DNA of 59,344 bases from Pseudomonas fuscovaginae SE-1 (GTDB lineage Bacteria > Pseudomonadota > Gammaproteobacteria > Pseudomonadales > Pseudomonadaceae), in contig NZ_AQOH01000015.1 in NCBI RefSeq assembly GCF_000364705.1, forward strand, positions 1-59,344, written 5' to 3'. Numbering within the stretch: position 1 is the stretch's first letter; each line of letters starts with the position of its first letter. Both the position numbers and the translations under genes were made by a program. This document shows, piece after piece, positions 45,235 to 52,779 of the stretch. The notes below the pieces were generated by a model. The model searched no databases, was not told the origin of the DNA, and was given only the letters and a program-made list of their open reading frames with translations.

Positions 45235-46905
45235 TCAGGGTTTCAGCATCCAGAGCAGCAGGGCCAGGTTGGCCAGCAACGACAGCAGCGCCACCGTGCG
45301 CCAGACTTTCAGCGGTTCGCGCTCCAGCAGCGGTCGCGGGCGCACGTCCAGCACGTTGCGCTCGCCTTTCTCCAACTCCAGCAGCCATTGCTCGGCCGTC
45401 TCGTAGCGTTCCGCGGGATCCACCGTGACCGCCCGATTCAGACTGTGGGCCAGCCATTCGGGGAGGTCCGGGCGGTAACGGGCGGCACTGACCGGCGTAC
45501 CGAAGCGCGGGCGTTGGAAAGCCTCGATTTCACCGTGCGGGTAATGCCCGGTCAGTAGATGGAACAGGCTGACGCCGACACTGTAGAGGTCCTGACGGAC
45601 ATCCGGCGGCTGTCCGTCGAAGGCCTCCGGTGCGATGTAGCCGGGGGTGCCCGGCAGTTCCGGGCCAGGCTCCGCACTCAGCCCAGGGCAATAGGCCAGG
45701 CCGAAATCCAGCAAGCGCAATTCGCCATCGCTGCCCAGGTGCAGGTTTTCCGGCTTGATGTCGCGATGCAGGATATTGCGCCGATGCAGCATGCCGACCG
45801 CCTGCAGGGTGCGCCTGGCCAACTCCTGCCACTGCGCCAGCGGCAACGGCCCGAGCTGCCGGAACAGTTCGGCAAGGGTCTGCCCCGGATACTCGCGCAT
45901 CAGGTAATACAGGTGCTGGCGTTGCGGGGCGGGGTGGACTTCGGGAAAACACCGTCCGGCGACCCGGCGCAGGAACCACTCTTCCAGCAGCAGACCCTGG
46001 CCCGCGTCGGGCTCGACATGCCGGCTTTCCGGCAGGGTCTTGAGCAGCCAGGGCTGCTGCTGGGGATCCCGGACCCGATAGAGCAGCGATTGCCGGGTCT
46101 GCCTCAGCAGGCTCTCGACCTGCCAACCCTCGAACGGCTGGCCGGGCTTGAGCAGTGGCGGCAATGGCCATTGCTGCAACTGGATCAGGGTATCGCCGAG
46201 ACTGTTTTCCCCCGGTTTTTCGACCTTCACCAGCAGGGCGCTGGCGTTGTCCTGGCTGCCGGCCAGGTGTGCGGCACTGACCAGGGTCTTCACCGCATCG
46301 TTCGGCTCGGGCTGTTCACGCAGGATGCTGGCAATCGCCCCATCGCCGAGGGTGGCCCAGACGCCGTCGCTGAGCAGCACGAAGCTCTCACCCTGGCGCA
46401 GTTCGCCATCGAGATAGTCGACCACCAGATGCTGGTCCAGGCCAAGCGCGCGCTTGAGCACGTGCCGCATGTCCGGCTGGTCCCAGACGTGGTCCTGGCT
46501 GATCCGCTGCAACTGGTCGCCATGCCAGCGATAGACCCGGCAATCGCCGACATGGGCCAGGGTGAAACGCCGTCCGCGCAGGACCACGGCACTCAGGGTG
46601 GTGAGCAGCGGTTGTCCGCCGCCATTGGCCTGCAGCCAGCGGTTCTGCGCCAGCAGCAGGCGGTCCAGCGACTGGGCCACGCCCCAGGTCGCCGGTGTGG
46701 CGTAGTAGTCGAGTGCCAGCGCCTGCAGGGTCGCCTGCGCCGCCAGCGCGCCATCGGCGCACTGGCTGACCCCGTCGGCGATGGCGAACAGGTAACCCTT
46801 GCTCGCTGCCAGCTCCGGTGCCGGTGTGACCAGACGCACGGCGTCCTGGTTCTCCGTGCGCGGGCCGGTGGCGCTGGCCTGGGCGAAGCTCAGTTGCAAG
46901 GCCAT
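45235..46905 (-). CDS. PP2C phosphatase / Ser-Thr protein kinase fusion
   Basis: 556 residues. Residues 1-230 are a PP2C phosphatase with metal motifs in place: PRTENQDAV, FAIADGVSQ, AHVGDCRVYRW, VLLSDGVWATL, SQDNASALLV. Residues ~255-515 are a Hanks-type kinase: ATP-binding Lys in PWLLKTLPE, catalytic loop ILHRDIKPENLHL, DFGLAYCPG, PGYIAPEAF. One TM helix at the extreme C-terminus (VALLSLLANLALLLWML) anchors it to the inner membrane with both domains in the cytoplasm. Starts 8 bp after the nitrate transporter gene and is clearly in its operon. The opposing activities on one chain suggest a switch. Confidence 0.95.
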   Translation of the reverse strand: MALQLSFAQASATGPRTENQDAVRLVTPAPELAASKGYLFAIADGVSQCADGALAAQATLQALALDYYATPATWGVAQSLDRLLLAQNRWLQANGGGQPLLTTLSAVVLRGRRFTLAHVGDCRVYRWHGDQLQRISQDHVWDQPDMRHVLKRALGLDQHLVVDYLDGELRQGESFVLLSDGVWATLGDGAIASILREQPEPNDAVKTLVSAAHLAGSQDNASALLVKVEKPGENSLGDTLIQLQQWPLPPLLKPGQPFEGWQVESLLRQTRQSLLYRVRDPQQQPWLLKTLPESRHVEPDAGQGLLLEEWFLRRVAGRCFPEVHPAPQRQHLYYLMREYPGQTLAELFRQLGPLPLAQWQELARRTLQAVGMLHRRNILHRDIKPENLHLGSDGELRLLDFGLAYCPGLSAEPGPELPGTPGYIAPEAFDGQPPDVRQDLYSVGVSLFHLLTGHYPHGEIEAFQRPRFGTPVSAARYRPDLPEWLAHSLNRAVTVDPAERYETAEQWLLELEKGERNVLDVRPRPLLEREPLKVWRTVALLSLLANLALLLWMLKP

Positions 46906-46912
46906 CGGCCGC

Positions 46913-48124
46913 TCAGACCCGGGCCGCGGTCACGGCCGCCGAGCCCCAGGTGGTCCGCCAGCGGCGCTTGACCCCATGCAGTCCGAACCAGGCGAGCAAG
47001 CCCAGGCTGGCGAACAACCACAAGGCCAACTGATAGCTGCCGGTGCTCTGCTTGATCGCGCCCATGCCGGCCGCCAGGGCGAAGCCGCCGATGCCACCGG
47101 CCATGCCGATCAGCCCGGTCATCACGCCGATTTCCAGGCGAAAGCGTTGTGGCACCAGTTGGAACACCGCGCCGTTGCCGGCCCCGAGGCCGAGCATTGC
47201 CAGGACGAACAGCCCCAGGGCGGCATAGGAACTGGGCAGGTTGAAGCCCACGGCGGCGATGCAGGTCGCGGCCACGGCGTACATGCCGAGCAGGGTGCGG
47301 ATACCGCCGAAACGATCGGCCAGGGCGCCGCCCAGCGGACGCATCAGGCTGCCGCCGAATACGCAGGCGGCGGTGTAGTAGCCGGCAGTCACCGGGTTCA
47401 GGGCGTACTGGTCGTTGAAGTAGCCGGGCAGCGCACTGGCCAGACCGATGAAACCGCCGAAGGTTACGCTGTAGAAGAACATGAACCACCAACTGTCGCG
47501 GTCACCCAGAGCCTTCATGTAGTCACCCATGGACTTGGCCTTGGGCCGTTGGGGGGCGTTGCGCGCCAGCAGGACGAACACCAGCAGGGTGGCGACCAGC
47601 GGAATCAGCGCAAAACCGAAGACGTTGATCCAGCCGAAGGAAGCGGCGAGCAGCGGCGCGATCAGGGCGGCGAACACGGTGCCCGAGTTGCCGGCGCCGG
47701 CGATGCCCATGGCCTTGCCCTGGTGCTGTGGCGGGTACCATTGCGAGGCCAGGGGCAGGGCCACGGCGAACGAGGCCCCGGCCATACCGAGGCACAGGCC
47801 CAGCAGCAGTGCCTGTTCGTAGCTGTGGATGCCCAGTTGCCAGGCACCCAGCAGCGCCACGATCACGCAGACCTGGCCGATGATCCCGGCGGTCTTGGGC
47901 GACAGCCGATCGGCCAGCATGCCCATCAGGAAGCGCAGGACCGCACCGGCCAGAATCGGCGTGGCCACTACCAGCCCGCGTTGCTGGGTGGTCAGGTGCA
48001 GGTCGGCGGCGATCTGCACCGCGAGGGGGCCGAGCAGGTACCAGACCATGAAACTCAGGTCGAAATACAGAAAGGCCGAAAACAGGGTTGGGGTATGGCC
48101 GGACTTCCAGAAACTTGCATTCAT
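46913..48124 (-). CDS. nasA: MFS nitrate/nitrite transporter (NasA/NarK type)
   Basis: 403 residues; start at the ATG at 48124 (MNASFWKSGHTPTLF) with GAGGT upstream. Twelve hydrophobic helices. NarK signatures: LVVATPILAGAVLRFLMGMLADR (conserved Arg in helix 2), the nitrate motif ASFAVALPLASQWYPPQHQG and GAGNSGTVFAALIAP, and FGGSLMRPLGGALADRFGG, GAGNGAVFQLVPQRF in the second half. Imports nitrate for assimilation. Preceded by a leader with ANTAR hairpins and a terminator and followed by the kinase gene. The name follows Pseudomonas usage; NarK-like names are also used. Confidence 0.93.
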   Translation of the reverse strand: MNASFWKSGHTPTLFSAFLYFDLSFMVWYLLGPLAVQIAADLHLTTQQRGLVVATPILAGAVLRFLMGMLADRLSPKTAGIIGQVCVIVALLGAWQLGIHSYEQALLLGLCLGMAGASFAVALPLASQWYPPQHQGKAMGIAGAGNSGTVFAALIAPLLAASFGWINVFGFALIPLVATLLVFVLLARNAPQRPKAKSMGDYMKALGDRDSWWFMFFYSVTFGGFIGLASALPGYFNDQYALNPVTAGYYTAACVFGGSLMRPLGGALADRFGGIRTLLGMYAVAATCIAAVGFNLPSSYAALGLFVLAMLGLGAGNGAVFQLVPQRFRLEIGVMTGLIGMAGGIGGFALAAGMGAIKQSTGSYQLALWLFASLGLLAWFGLHGVKRRWRTTWGSAAVTAARV

Positions 48125-48226
48125 CACGCACCTCAGCGGTAAGAGTCTCAGGGGGGCTATCGCAAGGGGCCGGTGATGCGCCTGCACGGCTGCACCACTG
48201 GCCCCCGTTTGCGGGACCGAAACGCA

Positions 48227-48281
48227 AAAGACGTCGCCACCCGCTGCGCTGGCGCGAAAGGGGTGGGCGACGTCTTTGTCG
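48227..48281 (-). promoter_or_regulatory. nasA leader: ANTAR hairpin 2 and competing terminator
   Basis: Minus strand CGAC-AAAGAC-GTCG (48281-48268) is a hexaloop hairpin with A at loop position 1 and G at 4. Its 3' half is also the 5' arm of the stem AAAGACGTCGCCCACCC / GGGTGGCGACGTCTTT (48277-48227), a terminator hairpin ending CTTTTG. The two structures exclude each other: the antitermination layout for NasT. Confidence 0.8.
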
Positions 48282-48289
48282 TAAAGTGG

Positions 48290-48309
48290 GGCAACCGCCG
48301 TTGGTTACC
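48290..48309 (-). promoter_or_regulatory. nasA leader: ANTAR hairpin 1
   Basis: GGTAACC-AACGGC-GGTTGCC, a 7-bp stem (one G-U pair) with hexaloop AACGGC (A1, G4). It precedes hairpin 2 by 8 nt, the spacing of the known two-hairpin ANTAR RNA target. Confidence 0.8.
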
Positions 48310-48323
48310 TGCAGGTTCGAATA

Positions 48324-48339
48324 AGCAAGAGGCGGGCCA
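48324..48339 (-). promoter_or_regulatory. sigma-54 promoter of nasA leader
   Basis: Minus strand TGGCCCGCCTCTTGCT: GG and GC separated by 10 bp, matching the -24/-12 consensus TGGCAC-N5-TTGCA/T. Predicted start, about 12 bp on, falls just before ANTAR hairpin 1. Confidence 0.75.
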
Positions 48340-48352
48340 TACCCGTGGGGCT

Positions 48353-48928
48353 TCAGCCGAGCAGCTCACTCATGGCGATGATCTGTTCGGCGACCTGGAT
48401 CAGTTTCTGCTGGCGGCTCATGGCCTGGCGCCGCATCAGGGTATAGGCCTCTTCTTCCTTGCAGTCCTTCATTTTCATCAGCAGGCCCTTGGCCTGTTCG
48501 ATGCGCTTGCGTTCGGCCAACTGCTGGTCCCGTGCCTGCAATTGGGCACGCAGGGCCTGGTCGCTCTCGAAACGGGCCATGGCCACGTCGAGGATCGGCT
48601 GCAGGCGCTGGGCCTGGATGCCTTCGACGATGTAGGCGCTGACCCCGGACTTGATGGCCTGGCGCATCACCCCCGGGTCGTGCTCGTCGGTGAACATCAC
48701 GATGGGCCGGGGCTGGTCGCGGCTGACCAGCACCACCTGCTCCATCACGTCGCGGCTGGGGGATTCGGTGTCGATCAGGATCACGTCGGGGCGCACGCTT
48801 TCCACGCGTGCGGGCAGGTCGATGGTCAGTCCCGACTCGTCGATGACGTCGAAGCCGGCCTCGACCAGGGCGGTTCGCAGACGCCCGACCTTTTTCGCGG
48901 TGTCGTTGATCAGCAGGATACGCAGCAT
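48353..48928 (-). CDS. nasT: nitrate-responsive ANTAR antiterminator NasT
   Basis: 191 residues. N-terminal receiver-like domain (MLRILLINDTAKKVGRLRTAL, DVILIDTESPSRDV, PIVMFTDEHDPGVMRQA) and C-terminal ANTAR helices (LAERKRIEQAKGLLMKMKDC then AYTLMRRQAMSRQQKLIQVA). NasT binds two-hairpin leader RNAs and prevents termination; in the absence of nitrate it is held by NasS. nasS lies 14 bp upstream, and ANTAR targets precede both nasS and the transporter gene. Confidence 0.96.
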   Translation of the reverse strand: MLRILLINDTAKKVGRLRTALVEAGFDVIDESGLTIDLPARVESVRPDVILIDTESPSRDVMEQVVLVSRDQPRPIVMFTDEHDPGVMRQAIKSGVSAYIVEGIQAQRLQPILDVAMARFESDQALRAQLQARDQQLAERKRIEQAKGLLMKMKDCKEEEAYTLMRRQAMSRQQKLIQVAEQIIAMSELLG

Positions 48929-48942
48929 CTTCAGTCCTCCGA

Positions 48943-50154
48943 TCAGTGACGGACGAGCACGGCGGGCTCGTCGCTCATGGCGTGCAGCCGGAAGCTGCGG
49001 GCATAGCCGGCCGGGTCGCTGCCGTCCCAGACCTGGCCATCGATCAGGCGGCTGCCGCGCATCGCGTCAGGTCCGTGCTCGATGCCCAGCGCGGTGGTGG
49101 CCTGGCGATACAGTTGCAGTTGCTGCACCTGGCGGGCGACGCCGAGGTAGTCGGGGTCCTGGCGCAGCAGTCCCCAGCGGCGGAACTGGGTCATGAACCA
49201 CATGCCGTCCGACAGATACGGCAGGTTGACCGCGCCGGCCGCGTGGAAACGCAAGGCGTGGGGATCCTGCCAGCGTTGGCCGAGGCCGTTCTCGTAGTCG
49301 CCGAGCAGGCGCGGCAGGATGTGCTCCAGCGGTGCATCGAGATAGTCGCTGCCACTGAGCAGTTGCGCGGTGCCGCGGCGATTCTCCGGGCTCTGCTCGA
49401 TGAACCGGCTGGCCTCGAGTACCGCCATCACCAGGGCCCGCGCGGTATTTGGGTATCGCTCGACGAACGCCCGGGTACAGCCCAGCACCTTCTCCGGGTG
49501 ATCGGGCCAGATCGTCTGGCTGGTGGCGAGGGTGAAGCCCAGCCCCTGCCTGACCGCGCTGTCGCTCCAGGGCTCGCCGACGCAGAAGCCGTCGATCCGT
49601 CCGGCGCGCAGGTGCGCGATCATCTGGGGCGGAGGCACCACCACGCTGTTGACGTCGCGCAAGGGGTGAATGCCCTGGCTGGCGAGCCAGTAATACAGCC
49701 ACATGGCGTGGGTGCCGGTGGGGAACGTCTGGGCAAAGGTCAGCCTTGCGCCATTCTGGTGCGCGTGCCGGGTCAATGCTTCAGGGCTGGTCACGCCGGC
49801 CTTCTGCAGGGCCGGCGACAGGTTGATGCTCTGGCCATTCTGGTTCAGCCCCATCAGCACCGCCATGTCGGTGGCCGGGCTGCCGCCGATACCCAGGTGC
49901 ACGGCGTAGATCAGTCCGTACAGGCTGTGGGCGGCGTCCAGCTCACCGCTGACCAGCTTGTCGCGCAGGCTGGCCCAGGACGGCTGGCGCCTGAGATTCA
50001 GGGTCAGGCCGTACGGTTGGGCAAAGCCCTGGGTGGCGGCGACCACCAGCGAGGCGCAGTCGCTCAGGGGCATGAAGCCGAGTTCCAGGCTGGGCTTCTC
50101 CGGCGCATCGCTACCGTTAACCCAGGCGAGGGGAGAGACGGGGAGTTCGTTCAT
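48943..50154 (-). CDS. nasS: nitrate sensor NasS
   Basis: 403 residues, no signal peptide (MNELPVSPLAWVNGSDAPEK), so cytoplasmic, unlike the related NrtA/CmpA transport binding proteins. Substrate-binding fold: LELGFMPLSDCASLVVAA, LDAAHSLYGLIYAVHLGIGG, PTGTHAMWLYYWLASQGIHP, MIAHLRAGRIDGFCVGEPW. NasS binds nitrate or nitrite and then releases NasT. The gene is first in a unit with nasT and is preceded by its own ANTAR leader with terminator 17 bp before the start codon. Confidence 0.95.
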   Translation of the reverse strand: MNELPVSPLAWVNGSDAPEKPSLELGFMPLSDCASLVVAATQGFAQPYGLTLNLRRQPSWASLRDKLVSGELDAAHSLYGLIYAVHLGIGGSPATDMAVLMGLNQNGQSINLSPALQKAGVTSPEALTRHAHQNGARLTFAQTFPTGTHAMWLYYWLASQGIHPLRDVNSVVVPPPQMIAHLRAGRIDGFCVGEPWSDSAVRQGLGFTLATSQTIWPDHPEKVLGCTRAFVERYPNTARALVMAVLEASRFIEQSPENRRGTAQLLSGSDYLDAPLEHILPRLLGDYENGLGQRWQDPHALRFHAAGAVNLPYLSDGMWFMTQFRRWGLLRQDPDYLGVARQVQQLQLYRQATTALGIEHGPDAMRGSRLIDGQVWDGSDPAGYARSFRLHAMSDEPAVLVRH

Positions 50155-50170
50155 CGGCTTTCACTCTTCA

Positions 50171-50230
50171 TAAAAAAACGTCGTACCCGGCCGGTGCCCT
50201 GGGCACTGGCGGGTCACGACGTCTTTGTCC
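50171..50230 (-). promoter_or_regulatory. nasS leader: ANTAR hairpin 2 and strong terminator
   Basis: Minus strand GAC-AAAGAC-GTC (50229-50218), hexaloop with A1 and G4, overlaps the 5' arm of a long stem: ACGTCGTGACCCGCCAGTGCC pairing with GGCACCGGCCGGGTACGACG, then seven T (50178-50172). A canonical intrinsic terminator competing with the ANTAR hairpin, directly before nasS. Confidence 0.82.
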
Positions 50231-50239
50231 TTGCAGCCG

Positions 50240-50253
50240 GGCCGCCGTTGGCC
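50240..50253 (-). promoter_or_regulatory. nasS leader: ANTAR hairpin 1
   Basis: GGCC-AACGGC-GGCC with the same hexaloop AACGGC as the nasA leader, 9 nt before hairpin 2. Confidence 0.78.
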
Positions 50254-50270
50254 AGGGTTTTCAGGGTTGT

Positions 50271-50286
50271 AGCAAGGCATATGCCA
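50271..50286 (-). promoter_or_regulatory. sigma-54 promoter of nasS leader
   Basis: Minus strand TGGCATATGCCTTGCT, a near-consensus -24/-12 element (GG-N10-GC). The predicted start is just upstream of ANTAR hairpin 1, the same layout as at nasA. Confidence 0.8.
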
Positions 50287-50383
50287 CTGTCGTCGGCGGC
50301 CTTGGGCGGCCATCAGCTTCTCATCATGATCTGTTGCGGCGATCGAGCCATCATCGGTCTCGATTGATCGACAGACAGGTGGA

Positions 50384-51127
50384 GTGTGCAGGGTGCAGGC
50401 TGACGAACGCTTCGCGATGATGTGTCCCGGAGGGCTCTCCGCGCAGCGGGTGTCGTTCATGCGGGCCGGCGATGCCGGGGTATGTCTGTCCCTCGACGAA
50501 CTCATGGTCTGCTGGTACCTGCCGCCCGGATGGCAGGGTCTGGTAGTGGGGCGCAGTGCGTTGAAAGTGCTCTCCGGAAGCTGGAGCAGCGCGGTGTTGC
50601 CCGGCACCTGTCTGGTGAAGCTGCAGGTGTTCATCGACATGGGGGTCGCCTTCGAACGCGATCGCCCGTGCGCGCAGCCCTGGGCCGCCTTGCCGATGCC
50701 GATGGCGGCGGGGCGCAGCCGGGCGTGCCTGGAGCGCTGGTACATCGAACGTGCCCTGCGTGACGATCCCGACTACCGGCTGTTCGCCAGTGTCCTGCGC
50801 CAGAGTGCGAGCTACTGGCTGGTAAGGTTTCTGCTGGAACAGGGGACCGCCAGTGAAAAACTGATCGGCCTGGCCCGACGCTATGGGGTCTCGGTCTCGC
50901 ATTTCCGGCGTCTGTGCCATCAGGCGCTGGGGGGCGCGGCGAAGCCGGAACTGCGTGACTGGCGCGCGGCCAAGGCGCTGCTGCGGATGATCCGCGGGGG
51001 CAGCTCGCTGACCGACGTGGCACTGGAATATGGCTATGCTTCCTCGTCACATTTCTCCAAGGAGGTGCGCGAGTTGCTCGGCGTCGCCCCCAGCCGGCTG
51101 CTCGATATCGTGGAGCAGCCGGATTGA
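50384..51127 (+). CDS. invF: InvF-like AraC-family T3SS regulator
   Basis: 247 residues if the GTG at 50384 is the start; a GTG at 50393 has better spacing to GGAG (50381-50384), and an ATG pair lies at 50417. N-terminal half is unlike sugar-binding AraC domains. C-terminal double helix-turn-helix: LIGLARRYGVSVSHFRRLCH and SSLTDVALEYGYASSSHFSKEVRELLGVAPSRL. First gene of the SPI-1-type operon, directly before the secretin gene, as invF precedes invG in Salmonella. Probably activates effector/chaperone genes with a SicA-like partner. Its stop overlaps the possible TTG start of the next gene. Confidence 0.85.
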   Translation: MCRVQADERFAMMCPGGLSAQRVSFMRAGDAGVCLSLDELMVCWYLPPGWQGLVVGRSALKVLSGSWSSAVLPGTCLVKLQVFIDMGVAFERDRPCAQPWAALPMPMAAGRSRACLERWYIERALRDDPDYRLFASVLRQSASYWLVRFLLEQGTASEKLIGLARRYGVSVSHFRRLCHQALGGAAKPELRDWRAAKALLRMIRGGSSLTDVALEYGYASSSHFSKEVRELLGVAPSRLLDIVEQPD

Positions 51128-51147
51128 GAGGGCGCGCGTTGCGAGCG

Positions 51148-52779
51148 ATGCGGCATTGGCTTGGCGCCTTGCTGCTTTGCCCGTTGTGCTGGAGCGTCAG
51201 TGCCGCGCCGGGCAAGAGCGGCGATTACGTGGCTCGCGAAGAAGGCCTGCGCAGTTTCTTTTCCGCCCTGTCGGCCCCGCTGGGCAAACCGATCATTGTC
51301 AGCAAGGCCGCCGCCGCCAAACGTATCACTGGCGAGTTTGCGCTGCATTCGGCCCGTCAGACCTTCGACCGCATCGTCGCCCAGTTGGGGCTGATCTGGT
51401 ACAGCGACGGCCAGGCCATCTACCTGTACGACGCCTCCGAGGTGAAAAGCTCGGTGGTGGCGCTGCGGGTGATCAGCGTCGACACCCTCAAGCAGTTCCT
51501 GCGCCAGTCGGGCCTGGAGGATTCGCGTTATCCCCTGCGCAATGACGGGCGCCGGACCTTCTACGTCTCCGGCCCGCCGATCTATGTCGATCTGGTCATG
51601 CAGGCGGCGCAACTGATGGACAACCGGCCTTCGGAGCTGCTGCTCGGCCAGCAGCGGATCGGCGTGATCCATCTGCTCAATACCTTCGTCGGTGACCGCG
51701 AGTACGAACAGCGCGATCGCAAGGTGTCGATTCCCGGCATGGCCACGGTGATCGAGAGTCTGCTCAAGAACGAACCTGGCGGAGTCGAGCCCCAGGTCGA
51801 GGTCAAGACGGTCTCCGGCAGCCCGTTGCGCATGCCGCAGTTCCCCCTGGAAGGGCTGGCGACGCCGATTTCCCCGGACGACCCCACCGCTCCTCGGGTA
51901 CTGGCGCGGGAAGCCGCTGCCGGCAATATCCGCGTGGTGGCGTACCCGGATACCAACAGCCTGCTGGTCAAGGGCCTGCCCGAACAGGTGCGTTTCATCG
52001 AGAACCTGGTGGCGGCGCTGGATGTGCCCAAGCGTCATGTCGAACTGTCACTGTGGATCATCGACCTGAACCAGGACGAGCTGAATCAGCTCGGGGTGAG
52101 CTGGCAGGGCGGGATCAAGGTCGGTTCGCAGTTGCAGGTGTCGCTCAACGCCGGCTCGGTGACCACCCTGGATGGCGTATCCTTCATGACCCGCGTCATG
52201 GCCCTGGCCCGGAAGAAACGCGCCAACGTGGTGGCGCGGCCGGTGATCCTGACCCAGGAAAACGTACCGGCGCTGTTCGACAATAACCGCACCTTCTATA
52301 CCCAACTGCTTGGCGAGCGCAGCGTCGATCTGCAGAGCGTGACCTACGGGACCCTGGTCAGCGTGCTGCCGCGCTTTGCCATCGCCGATGAAATCGAGAT
52401 GTCGCTGAACATCGAGGACGGCAGTGAAGTCGAGCGCAGCGAGGGCGACGGCAGCGCGCTGCCGGTGGTCGGACGTACCCGCATCAACACGGTGGCCCGG
52501 GTGCCGCAGGGCAAGAGCCTGCTGGTCGGCGGCTTCACCCGTGACGACTACAGCGAGCAGGTCGCGCGAATTCCCCTGCTCGGTTCTATCCCGCTGATCG
52601 GCGGGCTGTTCCGTTACCGGGTCGACAGCTCGGCGAACACCGCCCGGGTGTTCCTGATCCAGCCGAGGGAAATTCTCGGCGCGCTGCAGGCAGGTACCCA
52701 GGACCTGGGCAAGGGCCTGATGAGCGCCGAACAGCAGGAAGCGGTGCGCCGGGCTTTCATGCGGGCGGTGGATGGCTGA
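51148..52779 (+). CDS. sctC: type III secretion outer-membrane secretin SctC (InvG/MxiD family)
   Basis: 543 residues from the ATG at 51148, which gives a proper signal peptide (MRHWLGALLLCPLCWSVSA, cleavage before APG); a TTG at 51124 overlapping the invF stop would add eight residues. Ring-building N0/N1 domains (LRSFFSALSAPLGKPIIVS, DTLKQFLRQSGLEDSRYPLR, YVSGPPIYVDLVMQAA), an N3 domain with IRVVAYPDTNSLLVKGLPEQ, and the secretin core ending VPQGKSLLVGGFTRDDYSEQ and IPLLGSIPLIGGLFRY. Forms the outer-membrane channel of the injectisome. Stop and sctW start share a base (TGATG). Confidence 0.95.
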   Translation: MRHWLGALLLCPLCWSVSAAPGKSGDYVAREEGLRSFFSALSAPLGKPIIVSKAAAAKRITGEFALHSARQTFDRIVAQLGLIWYSDGQAIYLYDASEVKSSVVALRVISVDTLKQFLRQSGLEDSRYPLRNDGRRTFYVSGPPIYVDLVMQAAQLMDNRPSELLLGQQRIGVIHLLNTFVGDREYEQRDRKVSIPGMATVIESLLKNEPGGVEPQVEVKTVSGSPLRMPQFPLEGLATPISPDDPTAPRVLAREAAAGNIRVVAYPDTNSLLVKGLPEQVRFIENLVAALDVPKRHVELSLWIIDLNQDELNQLGVSWQGGIKVGSQLQVSLNAGSVTTLDGVSFMTRVMALARKKRANVVARPVILTQENVPALFDNNRTFYTQLLGERSVDLQSVTYGTLVSVLPRFAIADEIEMSLNIEDGSEVERSEGDGSALPVVGRTRINTVARVPQGKSLLVGGFTRDDYSEQVARIPLLGSIPLIGGLFRYRVDSSANTARVFLIQPREILGALQAGTQDLGKGLMSAEQQEAVRRAFMRAVDG

